Origin: an uncultured Lachnospiraceae bacterium
Lineage (GTDB): Bacteria > Bacillota > Clostridia > Lachnospirales > Lachnospiraceae
NCBI GenBank assembly: GCA_934394615.1
Contig: CAKRRJ010000015.1
Span: 1-36,992 of the forward strand
DNA length: 36,992 bases
Reading direction: 5' to 3'
Both the position numbers and the translations under genes were made by a program. Below are positions 1-5,318 of this stretch, one piece after another. The notes beneath the pieces were generated by a model. The model did no database searches. It had not been told where the DNA came from and was given only the letters and a program-made list of their open reading frames with translations. Each line of letters opens with the position of its first letter. Positions within the stretch are counted from its first letter, which is position 1.

Positions 1-66
1 GGGAGATTTGAACTCTCGACACCACGGGTATGAACCGTGTGCTCTAGCCAACTGAGCTATTCCGCC
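1..66 (-). tRNA. tRNA-Met (CAU), 3' end cut by window edge
   Basis: On the minus strand the gene starts GGCGGAA at 66 and shows a D-arm (GCTCAGTTGGCTAGAGC), an anticodon stem CACGG/CCGTG around a 7-nt loop with anticodon CAT, and a T-loop TTCAAAT. The last acceptor-stem bases lie outside the window. CAU could also be a lysidine-modified Ile tRNA. The pattern resembles elongator Met. One A-C mismatch is visible in the T stem. Confidence 0.85.
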
Positions 67-80
67 ATATTCGGTTTGTA

Positions 81-153
81 TGGGGCCTATAGGGCTCGAA
101 CCTATGACCCTCTGCTTGTAAGGCAGATGCTCTCCCAGCTGAGCTAAGACCCC
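81..153 (-). tRNA. tRNA-Val (UAC)
   Basis: Complete 73-nt cloverleaf on the minus strand. The acceptor stem GGGGTCT pairs with AGGCCCC (one T-G), followed by discriminator A. The anticodon stem TCTGC/GCAGA encloses loop CTTACAA, anticodon TAC. The T-arm has TTCGAGC. CCA is not encoded. It lies 14 bp from the Met gene and is read in the same direction, so the two are probably co-transcribed. Confidence 0.95.
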
Positions 154-195
154 ATATAAGCTGTCGTAAGATGTCTCACTCGCGACTGCTTGAAC

Positions 196-224
196 AGTTT
201 ACCGTATTTTTCCTGATATGTCAA
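196..224 (-). promoter_or_regulatory. Promoter of the tRNA operon
   Basis: On the minus strand there is TTGACA (219-224), a 17-nt spacer and TAAACT (196-201), followed about 40 bp later by the Val tRNA gene. AT-rich sequence upstream of the -35 (225-250) could act as an UP element. This is a close sigma-A match, expected for a tRNA operon. Confidence 0.85.
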
Positions 225-234
225 GCATTATTTT

Positions 235-250
235 AAAACTTTTTACAAAT
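235..250. repeat. Candidate att repeat, left copy
   Basis: AAAACTTTTTACAAAT, identical to 15433-15448. It lies in the AT-rich region upstream of the tRNA promoter, so integration here would leave the tRNA genes intact. AT-richness makes a chance match possible. Confidence 0.5.
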
Positions 251-277
251 TGTAAGTTTTATAATTAGTAGTATAAA
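250..277 (+). promoter_or_regulatory. Left prophage promoter
   Basis: TTGTAA (250-255), a 16-bp spacer and TATAAA (272-277), facing the first prophage gene. The expected start point falls inside the LexA box that follows directly. The spacer also carries one arm of a 9-bp inverted repeat (263-271). Confidence 0.6.
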
Positions 278-304
278 GAACAAGCGTTCTTGATGCTACT
301 AATT
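263..304. repeat. Nested inverted repeat around the LexA box
   Basis: AATTAGTAG (263-271) pairs perfectly with CTACTAATT (296-304). Inside, AAGAAC (276-281) pairs with GTTCTT (286-291). The two stems are separated by 4-nt unpaired stretches on each side. As single-stranded phage DNA this would fold into a hairpin with a symmetric internal loop, a shape like the folded attP used by CTXphi-type phages. A second operator is an equally good reading. Confidence 0.6.
278..289. promoter_or_regulatory. LexA (SOS) box
   Basis: GAACAAGCGTTC fits the Gram-positive LexA operator GAAC-RNRY-GTTC exactly and sits immediately downstream of the -10 TATAAA, where bound LexA would block transcription. In CTXphi, LexA control of the phage early promoter is established. 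Here SOS induction of this prophage is inferred. Confidence 0.75.
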
Positions 305-327
305 TTTTATATGGGTTGTGCAAAATG
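292..327. repeat. Imperfect direct repeat, left copy
   Basis: Shares GATGCT, TTATAT and TTGTGCAA-ATG in the same order with 15350-15392. The end, GTTGTGCAAAATG (315-327), also matches the minus strand of 15333-15345 (12 of 13), so it is both a direct and an inverted repeat with the right end. Confidence 0.45.
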
Positions 328-343
328 TCCAAACGTCTGGACA
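326..343. repeat. Palindrome P1
   Basis: TGTCCAAACGTCTGGACA, 22 bp before the start codon of the first prophage gene. AAA and TTT on its flanks extend the symmetry. Confidence 0.9.
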
Positions 344-365
344 TTTCGCAGAAAGGAAAATGTGT

Positions 366-674
366 ATGGAAATTATCAAAGAACCTCTGGAAGATACCTT
401 AACAGATATCCTCTGGAACTACATGAACAACGACCATGAGTTATATGTGGTTGCCCGTGAGATTCTCGACCACGGAAACGCGGCGGTAGCCACAAAAGCG
501 GGTTACACCAAAGAAGAGTTTTTAAAAGGAAATTCAGTCTTGTTGAAAGGCTTCATTGCAATGAACCTTATGACTGGTTCCGCAAGTCCGCTTTATGTAG
601 AGCTTCGTGAAGCGTTAATCAATGCGATTGATTTTGAATCTCTCGCGAAGAAATTTTTTGAAGAATCCATTTGA
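366..674 (+). CDS. Unknown early prophage protein, 102 aa
   Basis: First gene of the element, behind the LexA-box promoter and palindrome P1. I place the start at ATG 366 because AAAGGA (352-357) is then 8 nt away; an in-frame ATG at 360 is too close. The protein is acidic and probably all-helical, with no signal peptide, membrane segment or motif I recognise. Being first in an SOS-controlled operon and directly before a probable DNA-binding protein, it is a candidate for a regulator of the lysogeny-to-production switch, but this rests on position only. Confidence 0.75.
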   Translation: MEIIKEPLEDTLTDILWNYMNNDHELYVVAREILDHGNAAVATKAGYTKEEFLKGNSVLLKGFIAMNLMTGSASPLYVELREALINAIDFESLAKKFFEESI

Positions 675-691
675 AGAAAGGGCGTGCACAT

Positions 692-1492
692 ATGAATAAG
701 AAAGAAATGTTAGAAAAAGAGAGCGAATTTGTAGGCGGCACTGATACCGCTACTGCTACCGATATCACCAAAACCGAAGTCCCAGAGGGCTTTGCCGCCA
801 TGAATCCCCCGGCAAAAGAAGAACCGCTCAATGACGTTGTCAGTGTGGAAGCTACTGACCGCGTGAAAATCCTCGATGGTCTGTTTAAAGACCTCTCTGA
901 GAATTTCGTGAAAATCGGCTTTGAGCTTTACGAGATTCAGCGTAAAGACCTCTACAAGGAACTTGGCTTTAAGACCTTTGCAGAGTTCGTGAAAGGTCAG
1001 TACGGACTTTCCCGGTCTTCGGCTTACAACTTCATCAACGTCTGCGTGAAGTATTCCATCCATGACAATGACGGATACCCAACAAAGCTCCTCAAAAAGG
1101 AGTACGCGAAGTTTTCAAGCTCCCAGTTGGTTGCCATGCTTCGCTTGAATGAGGATGCCATTGCACAGGTTGACCCCAGTGCAACCGTGAAAGAGATTAA
1201 GCAGATTGGCAAGAGTCAGACCGCAGAAACCGCCACGGATGCTTCCGCGACTGATGCCGAAGGCGATACCGAAAACGAGAAGAAAGACAAGAAAAGTAAG
1301 CCGAACGTCCGCGACACCACTATCCCGGTCATGCGTTTAACGATGGGAACAGGCTTAACGTGGGATTCCACCATGACAGAAAAGGTCAAGAAAGCCTGTC
1401 AGCATTATCTGACCGATGAGCGCCGCGAACTGGATGGCAAGCAGTATAAGTTAGAAATCAACATCATCTGGCCAGATGAATCCGCCATGTAA
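692..1492 (+). CDS. Probable DNA-binding protein, 266 aa
   Basis: Starts at ATG 692, 9 nt after AAAGGG; upstream in-frame TTG is less likely. Residues 1-50 are acidic and Thr-rich and look disordered. Residues about 85-120 contain an amphipathic run ending in LSRSSAYNFINV, which has the pattern of a helix-turn-helix recognition region. Residues 195-215 are a charged, low-complexity linker (many Asp/Glu/Lys), followed by a small C-terminal domain. I do not recognise the family. It is the best candidate in the element for binding the thirteen palindromes, or for a replication or partition role. Both are inference. Confidence 0.75.
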   Translation: MNKKEMLEKESEFVGGTDTATATDITKTEVPEGFAAMNPPAKEEPLNDVVSVEATDRVKILDGLFKDLSENFVKIGFELYEIQRKDLYKELGFKTFAEFVKGQYGLSRSSAYNFINVCVKYSIHDNDGYPTKLLKKEYAKFSSSQLVAMLRLNEDAIAQVDPSATVKEIKQIGKSQTAETATDASATDAEGDTENEKKDKKSKPNVRDTTIPVMRLTMGTGLTWDSTMTEKVKKACQHYLTDERRELDGKQYKLEINIIWPDESAM

Positions 1493-1576
1493 TAACCCCG
1501 TAAAAATGTACACTTAACTATATAACCATTACCGCCCCGGTAGCCCCGGGGCATGAAGAGAAAAGGAGAAATCACT

Positions 1577-1882
1577 ATGTTAAATATCGAAGCTAAATTA
1601 GAAGTCATTGGAAAACCGGAACCGCGCGACTGGAAGAACAACGAGGGTCAGACCATGAAATCTTACCGTCTGAACGTAGCCCAGAACGACGGCGTTGACG
1701 TTGCTACCATCCGTTGTCCGCAGACCGTCTATGATTCCGTTCGCCGTGGTGATGTGGCTACTTTCGTCTGCACCTACGCTGAGTATGGTGACAGAACCGA
1801 TTTCCGCATTGTGGAATTGAAACAGCTTCACAACTTTGAGAAGCCGGGAAATATCCCGGCGGGCGCTCACGCCACTAAATAA
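1577..1882 (+). CDS. Putative single-stranded DNA-binding (gene V-like) protein, 101 aa
   Basis: ATG 1577 lies 8 nt after AGGAG. The protein is small, rich in alternating beta-strand patterns, with conserved-looking aromatic and basic residues (KSYRLNV, VATIRCP, FVCTYAEYGDRTDFRIVEL), consistent with an OB fold. Filamentous phages encode such a protein to coat the progeny strand and to repress translation of phage messages. Size, position before the coat gene and lack of a signal peptide fit; sequence similarity to a known gene V protein is not something I can show. A plain SSB-like or plasmid-type OB protein is the alternative. Confidence 0.55.
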   Translation: MLNIEAKLEVIGKPEPRDWKNNEGQTMKSYRLNVAQNDGVDVATIRCPQTVYDSVRRGDVATFVCTYAEYGDRTDFRIVELKQLHNFEKPGNIPAGAHATK

Positions 1883-2008
1883 GGTCATAACGCCATAAGC
1901 GTTTGACGATACATTTTCCCGCTCCCGGTGGCTTTGTACATTTTCCGCCGGGGGCAAACCCTGAGAGTAGAAAGGGACTTGCTTGATAGCAGGCAGAAAG
2001 GAAAATCA

Positions 2009-2173
2009 ATGGAATTACAAAATCTTGCCTTTGTGGCTCTAATCCTTAGCGGTGTACTCCTCGAATACTCCATCTTGGATTACTGCTACTGCATGGCGTT
2101 TCACAAATTCGATGACAATGAGGACGAAATGTCCACACGTCTGGACATTTCACAGAAAGGAGTTCAGAGATGA
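2009..2173 (+). CDS. Small membrane protein, 54 aa
   Basis: ATG 2009 follows AGAAAGGAAAA (about 5 nt spacing). Residues 4-26 form a hydrophobic segment (LAFVALILSGVLLEYSI), followed by a polar, acidic tail. Unusually, palindrome P2 lies inside its coding sequence and is translated near the C-terminus. The stop overlaps the next start (ATGA). Position just ahead of the major coat gene and the size suggest a minor virion protein of the pVII/pIX type; this is inferred from context. Confidence 0.65.
   Translation: MELQNLAFVALILSGVLLEYSILDYCYCMAFHKFDDNEDEMSTRLDISQKGVQR
2130..2147. repeat. Palindrome P2 (variant)
   Basis: TGTCCACACGTCTGGACA, with C at position 7. It lies inside the 54-aa gene and 22 bp before the start of the 31-aa gene, again followed by TTTCACAGAAAGGAG. 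Confidence 0.9.
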
Positions 2174-2265
2174 GTCTTGTGCTGTTACTTATGATTCTTT
2201 TCAGTTTCCTTTACTGTTGCGTTGACCTCGGCAAGAAGTTAAGCAACAAAAAGAAAGACCATTAA
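2170..2265 (+). CDS. Tiny membrane protein, 31 aa
   Basis: Begins with an ATGA overlap on the previous stop and has a strong ribosome-binding site (AAGGAG, 8 nt). It encodes one hydrophobic helix (LVLLLMILFSFLYCCV) followed by a Lys-rich tail ending KKKDH. The positive-inside rule puts the tail in the cytoplasm. The size and single helix match pVII/pIX-type end proteins of filamentous phages. With so short a protein, the good ribosome-binding site is the main evidence that it is real. Confidence 0.6.
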   Translation: MSLVLLLMILFSFLYCCVDLGKKLSNKKKDH

Positions 2266-2396
2266 TCTGATTTCTGCCGCCCTCTCTCTCCTAATGTCAT
2301 GTTCTTAACTATCATGATTTCAACGAAATCCATGAGGGGGCGGTTGAAATAAATTCAAAAGCCCTGTTCCCCAGATGGGGCAGAAAGGAGAAAGCT

Positions 2397-2678
2397 ATGA
2401 AAGAGATTTTAGCTAAAGTTTCCAACAAGGTGGGTGCAATCTCCACCAAAGCCAAAACTGGTGTGATGGTTGCCGGAATGTCTGCACTGTGTTCCGTTCC
2501 GGCATGGGCGGCAGATGAAGGTACTTCCGGTGCCGGAATCGCGATTGATTTCGACATTAGCCAGATGTTTACCTTTGCAAACATCATCATTGAAGCCCTG
2601 ATGCCTGTTGTGTACATCACCGCAGGTCTTGGAATCGGCTTCCTTATCATCAACAGCTTAAAAGCGGCTTTCCGCTAA
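2397..2678 (+). CDS. Major coat protein, pVIII-like, 93 aa precursor
   Basis: The precursor has a long positively charged N-terminus, a hydrophobic core (VMVAGMSALCSVPAWAA) and an A-W-A cleavage site around residue 38. That leaves a mature protein of about 55 residues with an acidic N-terminus, a membrane helix at about 58-85 and basic residues at the very end (K89, R93) that would contact DNA. This is the classic architecture of a filamentous phage major coat protein. It has a strong ribosome-binding site (AAAGGAG) and a very strong terminator right behind it, matching the known high-expression coat unit in other filamentous phages. Confidence 0.85.
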   Translation: MKEILAKVSNKVGAISTKAKTGVMVAGMSALCSVPAWAADEGTSGAGIAIDFDISQMFTFANIIIEALMPVVYITAGLGIGFLIINSLKAAFR

Positions 2679-2706
2679 CACTGTTGCCAGAAAACGGCAC
2701 TCGCCT

Positions 2707-2741
2707 GGGGGCGTGGGGTTTATCCCCCGCCCCCATTTTTT
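2707..2741 (+). terminator. Strong terminator after the coat gene
   Basis: GGGGGCG (2707-2713) pairs with CGCCCCC (2728-2734), and GGGG (2715-2718) with CCCC (2724-2727), then ATTTTTT. It would end the coat-protein transcript. Confidence 0.9.
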
Positions 2742-2936
2742 GTGGCAGAGATACCCCGCGGGATGGCGGCGCGCACCGCGTGTCAAGGGCGGCGGTTTTT
2801 CGCGCTTTGCGTGTACCCTTGACGCGGGCGGTCGCGCCCCAACAATATCCCTCAGGCGGTAGCGGTTTTCTGCTACCCGCCTTGATTACCCGGGGTTTTG
2901 TACCTTGGCGAGAGATTCATCATGCGTAGCCAATTT
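2742..2936. other. GC-rich, hairpin-rich non-coding stretch
   Basis: No credible gene. GTCAAGGG (2782-2789) pairs with CCCTTGAC (2816-2823), with GCG on both sides extending it. GGCGGTAGC (2855-2863) pairs with GCTACCCGCC (2872-2881) with one bulged C. In filamentous phages the region after the coat or structural genes often holds origins and the packaging signal. That role is possible here but unproven. Confidence 0.5.
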
Positions 2937-2954
2937 TGTCCAAACGTCTGGACA
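2937..2954. repeat. Palindrome P3
   Basis: Consensus sequence, flanked by TT and AA. Its start is 44 bp before that of P4, about four helical turns, so both copies present the same DNA face. Confidence 0.9.
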
Positions 2955-2980
2955 AATTTACATAGAGAAAACGTCGAAAA

Positions 2981-2998
2981 TGTCCAAACGTCTGGACA
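2981..2998. repeat. Palindrome P4
   Basis: Consensus sequence, followed within 5 nt by the AAAGGAG of the 62-aa gene. Confidence 0.9.
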
Positions 2999-3020
2999 AA
3001 AAGAAAGGAGAAATCAAACC

Positions 3021-3209
3021 ATGAAGAATGAAGAAATCTTAAAAATCATCGAAGCCCGTATCAGTGACTTAGATACGCTTATCGGAATCTGTACCCGTAA
3101 CGAAAAGCAGAAAGAGGAAGCTGAGAAGTTAAACTTCGCAAGAAACGAACTGGTTTTAGTCCGTGATACCATCAAGGGCATTTCCGGCACTACCGAAAGT
3201 GAGGTGTGA
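3021..3209 (+). CDS. Small coiled-coil protein, 62 aa
   Basis: Start at ATG 3021, 10 nt after AAAGGAG. Highly charged and helical throughout, with heptad-like spacing (ILKIIEARISDLDTLIGI, EAEKLNFARNELVLVRDTI), so probably a coiled-coil dimer. No known family. It opens the second operon of the element, behind the double palindrome P3/P4, and its stop is followed within 5 bp by the next start. Confidence 0.7.
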   Translation: MKNEEILKIIEARISDLDTLIGICTRNEKQKEEAEKLNFARNELVLVRDTIKGISGTTESEV

Positions 3210-3211
3210 CC

Positions 3212-3718
3212 GTGAATGAAGACAACATGTTATATGAAGAAACCCAGACAGACTCTCTTGGTGATTCTTCATCCGCTGAGAGCACTGAAACGGATGATTC
3301 GGAACAGGTATCTGTAGAAATAAAAGAAACTTCCCCGGAACCTCTCCCGGAAGATTCTCCCTCTGCCCTCGATGAACTCATTGAAGCCATCAAGAAAGAA
3401 TTGGAAACGACAGAAAGCACAGAAGAATCCGAAGCAAAAGTAAGCGAAGCGCAGGAAGAAATCTCCTCATCCGTCAAGGATGAGGAAGATGCTGAGGACA
3501 GTGAAATTTATGAAGATGAAGTTGACCTTATTGACGATATCCACCCGGCGGCTCACCGTACCTACGCAAATGAAGCCTATTCCCTTGCCAGTGATTCCAA
3601 CGCAAGCGGCGGTTACGAAGAAACCATGACAAACCGCATGGACAACATCCTCACCTGTTCCATCATTACCGCCTGTTGTGCCATCCTCATCTTATTTCAC
3701 ACATTGAAAAAGGAGTAA
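3212..3718 (+). CDS. Acidic tail-anchored protein, 168 aa
   Basis: Likely GTG start at 3212 with GAGGTG 5 nt upstream; GTG 3206 is the alternative. About 130 N-terminal residues are extremely rich in Glu, Asp, Ser and Thr and look disordered. A hydrophobic segment near the C-terminus (LTCSIITACCAILILF) is followed by HTLKKE. There is no signal peptide, so the acidic part probably stays cytoplasmic unless inserted in the opposite orientation. No family recognised. It may be an assembly-site or minor virion protein, judging by its place between coat and Zot-like genes. Confidence 0.7.
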   Translation: MNEDNMLYEETQTDSLGDSSSAESTETDDSEQVSVEIKETSPEPLPEDSPSALDELIEAIKKELETTESTEESEAKVSEAQEEISSSVKDEEDAEDSEIYEDEVDLIDDIHPAAHRTYANEAYSLASDSNASGGYEETMTNRMDNILTCSIITACCAILILFHTLKKE

Positions 3719-3721
3719 CCC

Positions 3722-3850
3722 ATGGAAACTTTACAATACTTCACCTATTTCATTCTCATCTGCGCCTTTGTCAACATTGGCGGCTTTGTTGTTTCCGGGC
3801 TTGTGAGAGTCTATAAATCTATCAACAACGGACGGGGGGTGCGAAAATGA
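3722..3850 (+). CDS. Tiny membrane protein, 42 aa
   Basis: AAGGAG lies 6-7 nt before ATG 3722. One helix (YFTYFILICAFVNIGGFVVSGL) is followed by a basic tail (RVYKS...GRGVRK), the charge pattern of a cytoplasmic C-terminus. The ATGA overlap with the next gene shows translational coupling. It may be a virion end-cap protein or an assembly partner of the Zot-like ATPase. Confidence 0.65.
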   Translation: METLQYFTYFILICAFVNIGGFVVSGLVRVYKSINNGRGVRK

Positions 3851-3945
3851 CTGATTACCCATACGCCTATGTATTTGGGCTTATGCTTGGACTCTATGTT
3901 GTATTGCAGATGCTTCATGTCGCGGATATCTGTGCGCATGACTAA
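3847..3945 (+). CDS. Tiny membrane protein, 32 aa
   Basis: Starts within the stop of the 42-aa gene (ATGA), with GGGGGGTG 5 nt upstream. It encodes a single hydrophobic helix (YVFGLMLGLYVVLQMLHVA) and little else. The consecutive tiny helices at 2170, 3722 and 3847 resemble the pVII/pIX pairs of filamentous phages. Its reality rests on the overlap and the ribosome-binding site. Confidence 0.55.
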   Translation: MTDYPYAYVFGLMLGLYVVLQMLHVADICAHD

Positions 3946-3978
3946 CCAACCAACAAATCAAAAGAAAGGACTTATCAA

Positions 3979-4257
3979 ATGTACATTGTGATTACAGAAA
4001 ATAAAGTTTACACCGGGAAAACCCTCTCCATTCTCAACCGCTCCATGGATGGACTCATGGACGAAGATGAATTTAAGCAGATTGGCGCGGACAGTGTTGC
4101 TGTTCTTACTGCCGCAGACCTTGACTTCGTACAGGACAAACGGAAGTTATCATCCATCATGTTCGGCAACTTTTTCAAGAAAGACAATCTTCCCCGGAAC
4201 CTTATGATTGTCAACATTATTCTCACGTTCATCCTGTTCGTGCGTATTGGGGGGTGA
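3979..4257 (+). CDS. Unknown protein with C-terminal membrane helix, 92 aa
   Basis: AAAGGA precedes ATG 3979. Residues 1-70 look like a small soluble alpha/beta domain (MYIVITENKVYTGKT...), and residues about 73-90 (NLMIVNIILTFILFVRIGG) are a membrane helix. It lies two genes before the Zot-like ATPase, which lacks its own membrane segment. This protein is therefore a plausible membrane anchor for that ATPase, but only position and topology support this. Confidence 0.65.
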   Translation: MYIVITENKVYTGKTLSILNRSMDGLMDEDEFKQIGADSVAVLTAADLDFVQDKRKLSSIMFGNFFKKDNLPRNLMIVNIILTFILFVRIGG

Positions 4258-4261
4258 CATT

Positions 4262-4588
4262 ATGCAGATTGACTTCCAGTCCCTTATGAACGGCTTCTCT
4301 GCCCCGGTTGATACAGGCGACCCAATCAAATCCATTTACGGCATTATCCCTTACATGGATTCCACCCAGATGCACTTGAAATTTCAGCTCATGTATTTCA
4401 TTGAGAAATATAATCTCACAGAATGGCGGGCTGTCTTTGAGGATATCGACCATCAATTGCAGAACAACAAAAATATCAACTTCTTCGGAAGCCAGAACCT
4501 CAAAGCCTTACTCTCTGCCTACACTCAGAATGAGCTTGTCCGGGGTATCAAGGTAAATACCCTCAACGAGAACGGCGGTGGTAACTAA
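4262..4588 (+). CDS. Unknown protein, 108 aa
   Basis: Start at ATG 4262 with GGGGGGTG about 5 nt upstream. Soluble, with no signal peptide or membrane helix; the C-terminus is a Gly/Asn-rich tail. Its stop overlaps the ATG of the Zot-like ATPase (TAATG), so the two are coupled. Such tight coupling suggests a stoichiometric partner of the ATPase in the export machine. Confidence 0.65.
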   Translation: MQIDFQSLMNGFSAPVDTGDPIKSIYGIIPYMDSTQMHLKFQLMYFIEKYNLTEWRAVFEDIDHQLQNNKNINFFGSQNLKALLSAYTQNELVRGIKVNTLNENGGGN

Positions 4589-5166
4589 TGCCCGGTACAA
4601 TCGTAGGCTGTCTTGGTGCACAGCGTAGCGGAAAGACACTCTTTGCCTATAAGTTGGTGAAAGCGTTACATGAAGTCTTAGAAGTTCCGGTCTATACAAA
4701 CATTTACAGCCCCCGGGATGACTTCTATTATATCAATTCCTTAGAGGAATTTCCGCTTGACCTCACACCGAAAATCCTGTTTATTGACGAAATTTATAAC
4801 GGACTCGATGCGCAGGATTACAAGAAACTAAAAGAAATATCCATCTTTATCAACACGATCGGAAAGCAGAACTGCCTGTTTGTGTATACCACCATCGAAG
4901 CAGAAATGGTCTATAACCGTCTGAGAAACCAGACCCAGACGGTCGTAGTCGTATCGAAAAACGATAAAAACCTGTACTACAAACTTATCAATCTTGCCGA
5001 TATGTCCACTTCTGTTCATGCTGTGCCAATCAATGACAAGTTGTTTGAGAACGTATTCTATGATACGCAGTTCATACCACTTGACTTTGATTGGAGCATG
5101 AAAGGGTGGAAAAACAAGCTATCGCAGTTCTACCGTGATAACTATGGAATCGTTGTAAATCTGTGA
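4588..5166 (+). CDS. Zot/pI-like assembly ATPase, 192 aa
   Basis: Walker A GAQRSGKT (residues 10-17) and Walker B ILFIDEIY with D67/E68 sit at the spacing seen in zonular-occludens-toxin-like/pI proteins, the ATPases that drive extrusion of filamentous phages through the inner membrane. It is short: well-known members are 300-400 aa with a membrane helix and periplasmic part, and no such segment is visible here. In a Gram-positive host no outer-membrane channel is needed, so a trimmed version is plausible, perhaps anchored by the small membrane proteins encoded just upstream. A strong terminator follows. Confidence 0.8.
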   Translation: MPGTIVGCLGAQRSGKTLFAYKLVKALHEVLEVPVYTNIYSPRDDFYYINSLEEFPLDLTPKILFIDEIYNGLDAQDYKKLKEISIFINTIGKQNCLFVYTTIEAEMVYNRLRNQTQTVVVVSKNDKNLYYKLINLADMSTSVHAVPINDKLFENVFYDTQFIPLDFDWSMKGWKNKLSQFYRDNYGIVVNL

Positions 5167-5188
5167 TTTCAGTTTCTTTTGAGGTCGC

Positions 5189-5228
5189 ATGGGGGCTTTT
5201 CTTTTGCTTTAGCAAAGAAAAGCCCCAT
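5189..5228 (+). terminator. Terminator after the Zot-like gene
   Basis: Stem of about 17 bp: GGGGCTTTTCTTTTGC (from 5192) pairs with GCAAAGAAAAGCCCC (5212-5226 region), with loop TTTA. Both arms have A or T runs. A second, shorter hairpin ATCCCGG/CCGGGAT follows at 5244-5264. Confidence 0.7.
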
Positions 5229-5275
5229 AGTTTCAAGAAATGAATCCCGGACAAACCCCGGGATATTTCCAAAAA

Positions 5276-5293
5276 TGTCCAAACGTCTGGACA
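5276..5293. repeat. Palindrome P5
   Basis: Consensus core with AAAAA before and TTTTT after, giving 11 paired bases per arm, the longest of all copies. It precedes the ribosome-binding site of the pIII-like gene by about 8 nt. Confidence 0.9.
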
Positions 5294-5318
5294 TTTTTAC
5301 AGAAAGGAAATAAATGCT

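Noticed and set aside
81..250. Integration into the tRNA-Val gene itself
   Set aside because: The tRNA 3' end faces away from the element, the gene is complete, and no part of it is repeated at the right end.
318..365. Longer N-termini of several phage genes that translate the palindrome (e.g. at 318, 2898, 9295)
   Set aside because: Internal ATGs have well-spaced ribosome-binding sites; the palindrome belongs to the leaders.
2684..2929. 81-codon frame after the coat gene
   Set aside because: It overlaps the terminator and the GC-rich hairpins, and has no ribosome-binding site.
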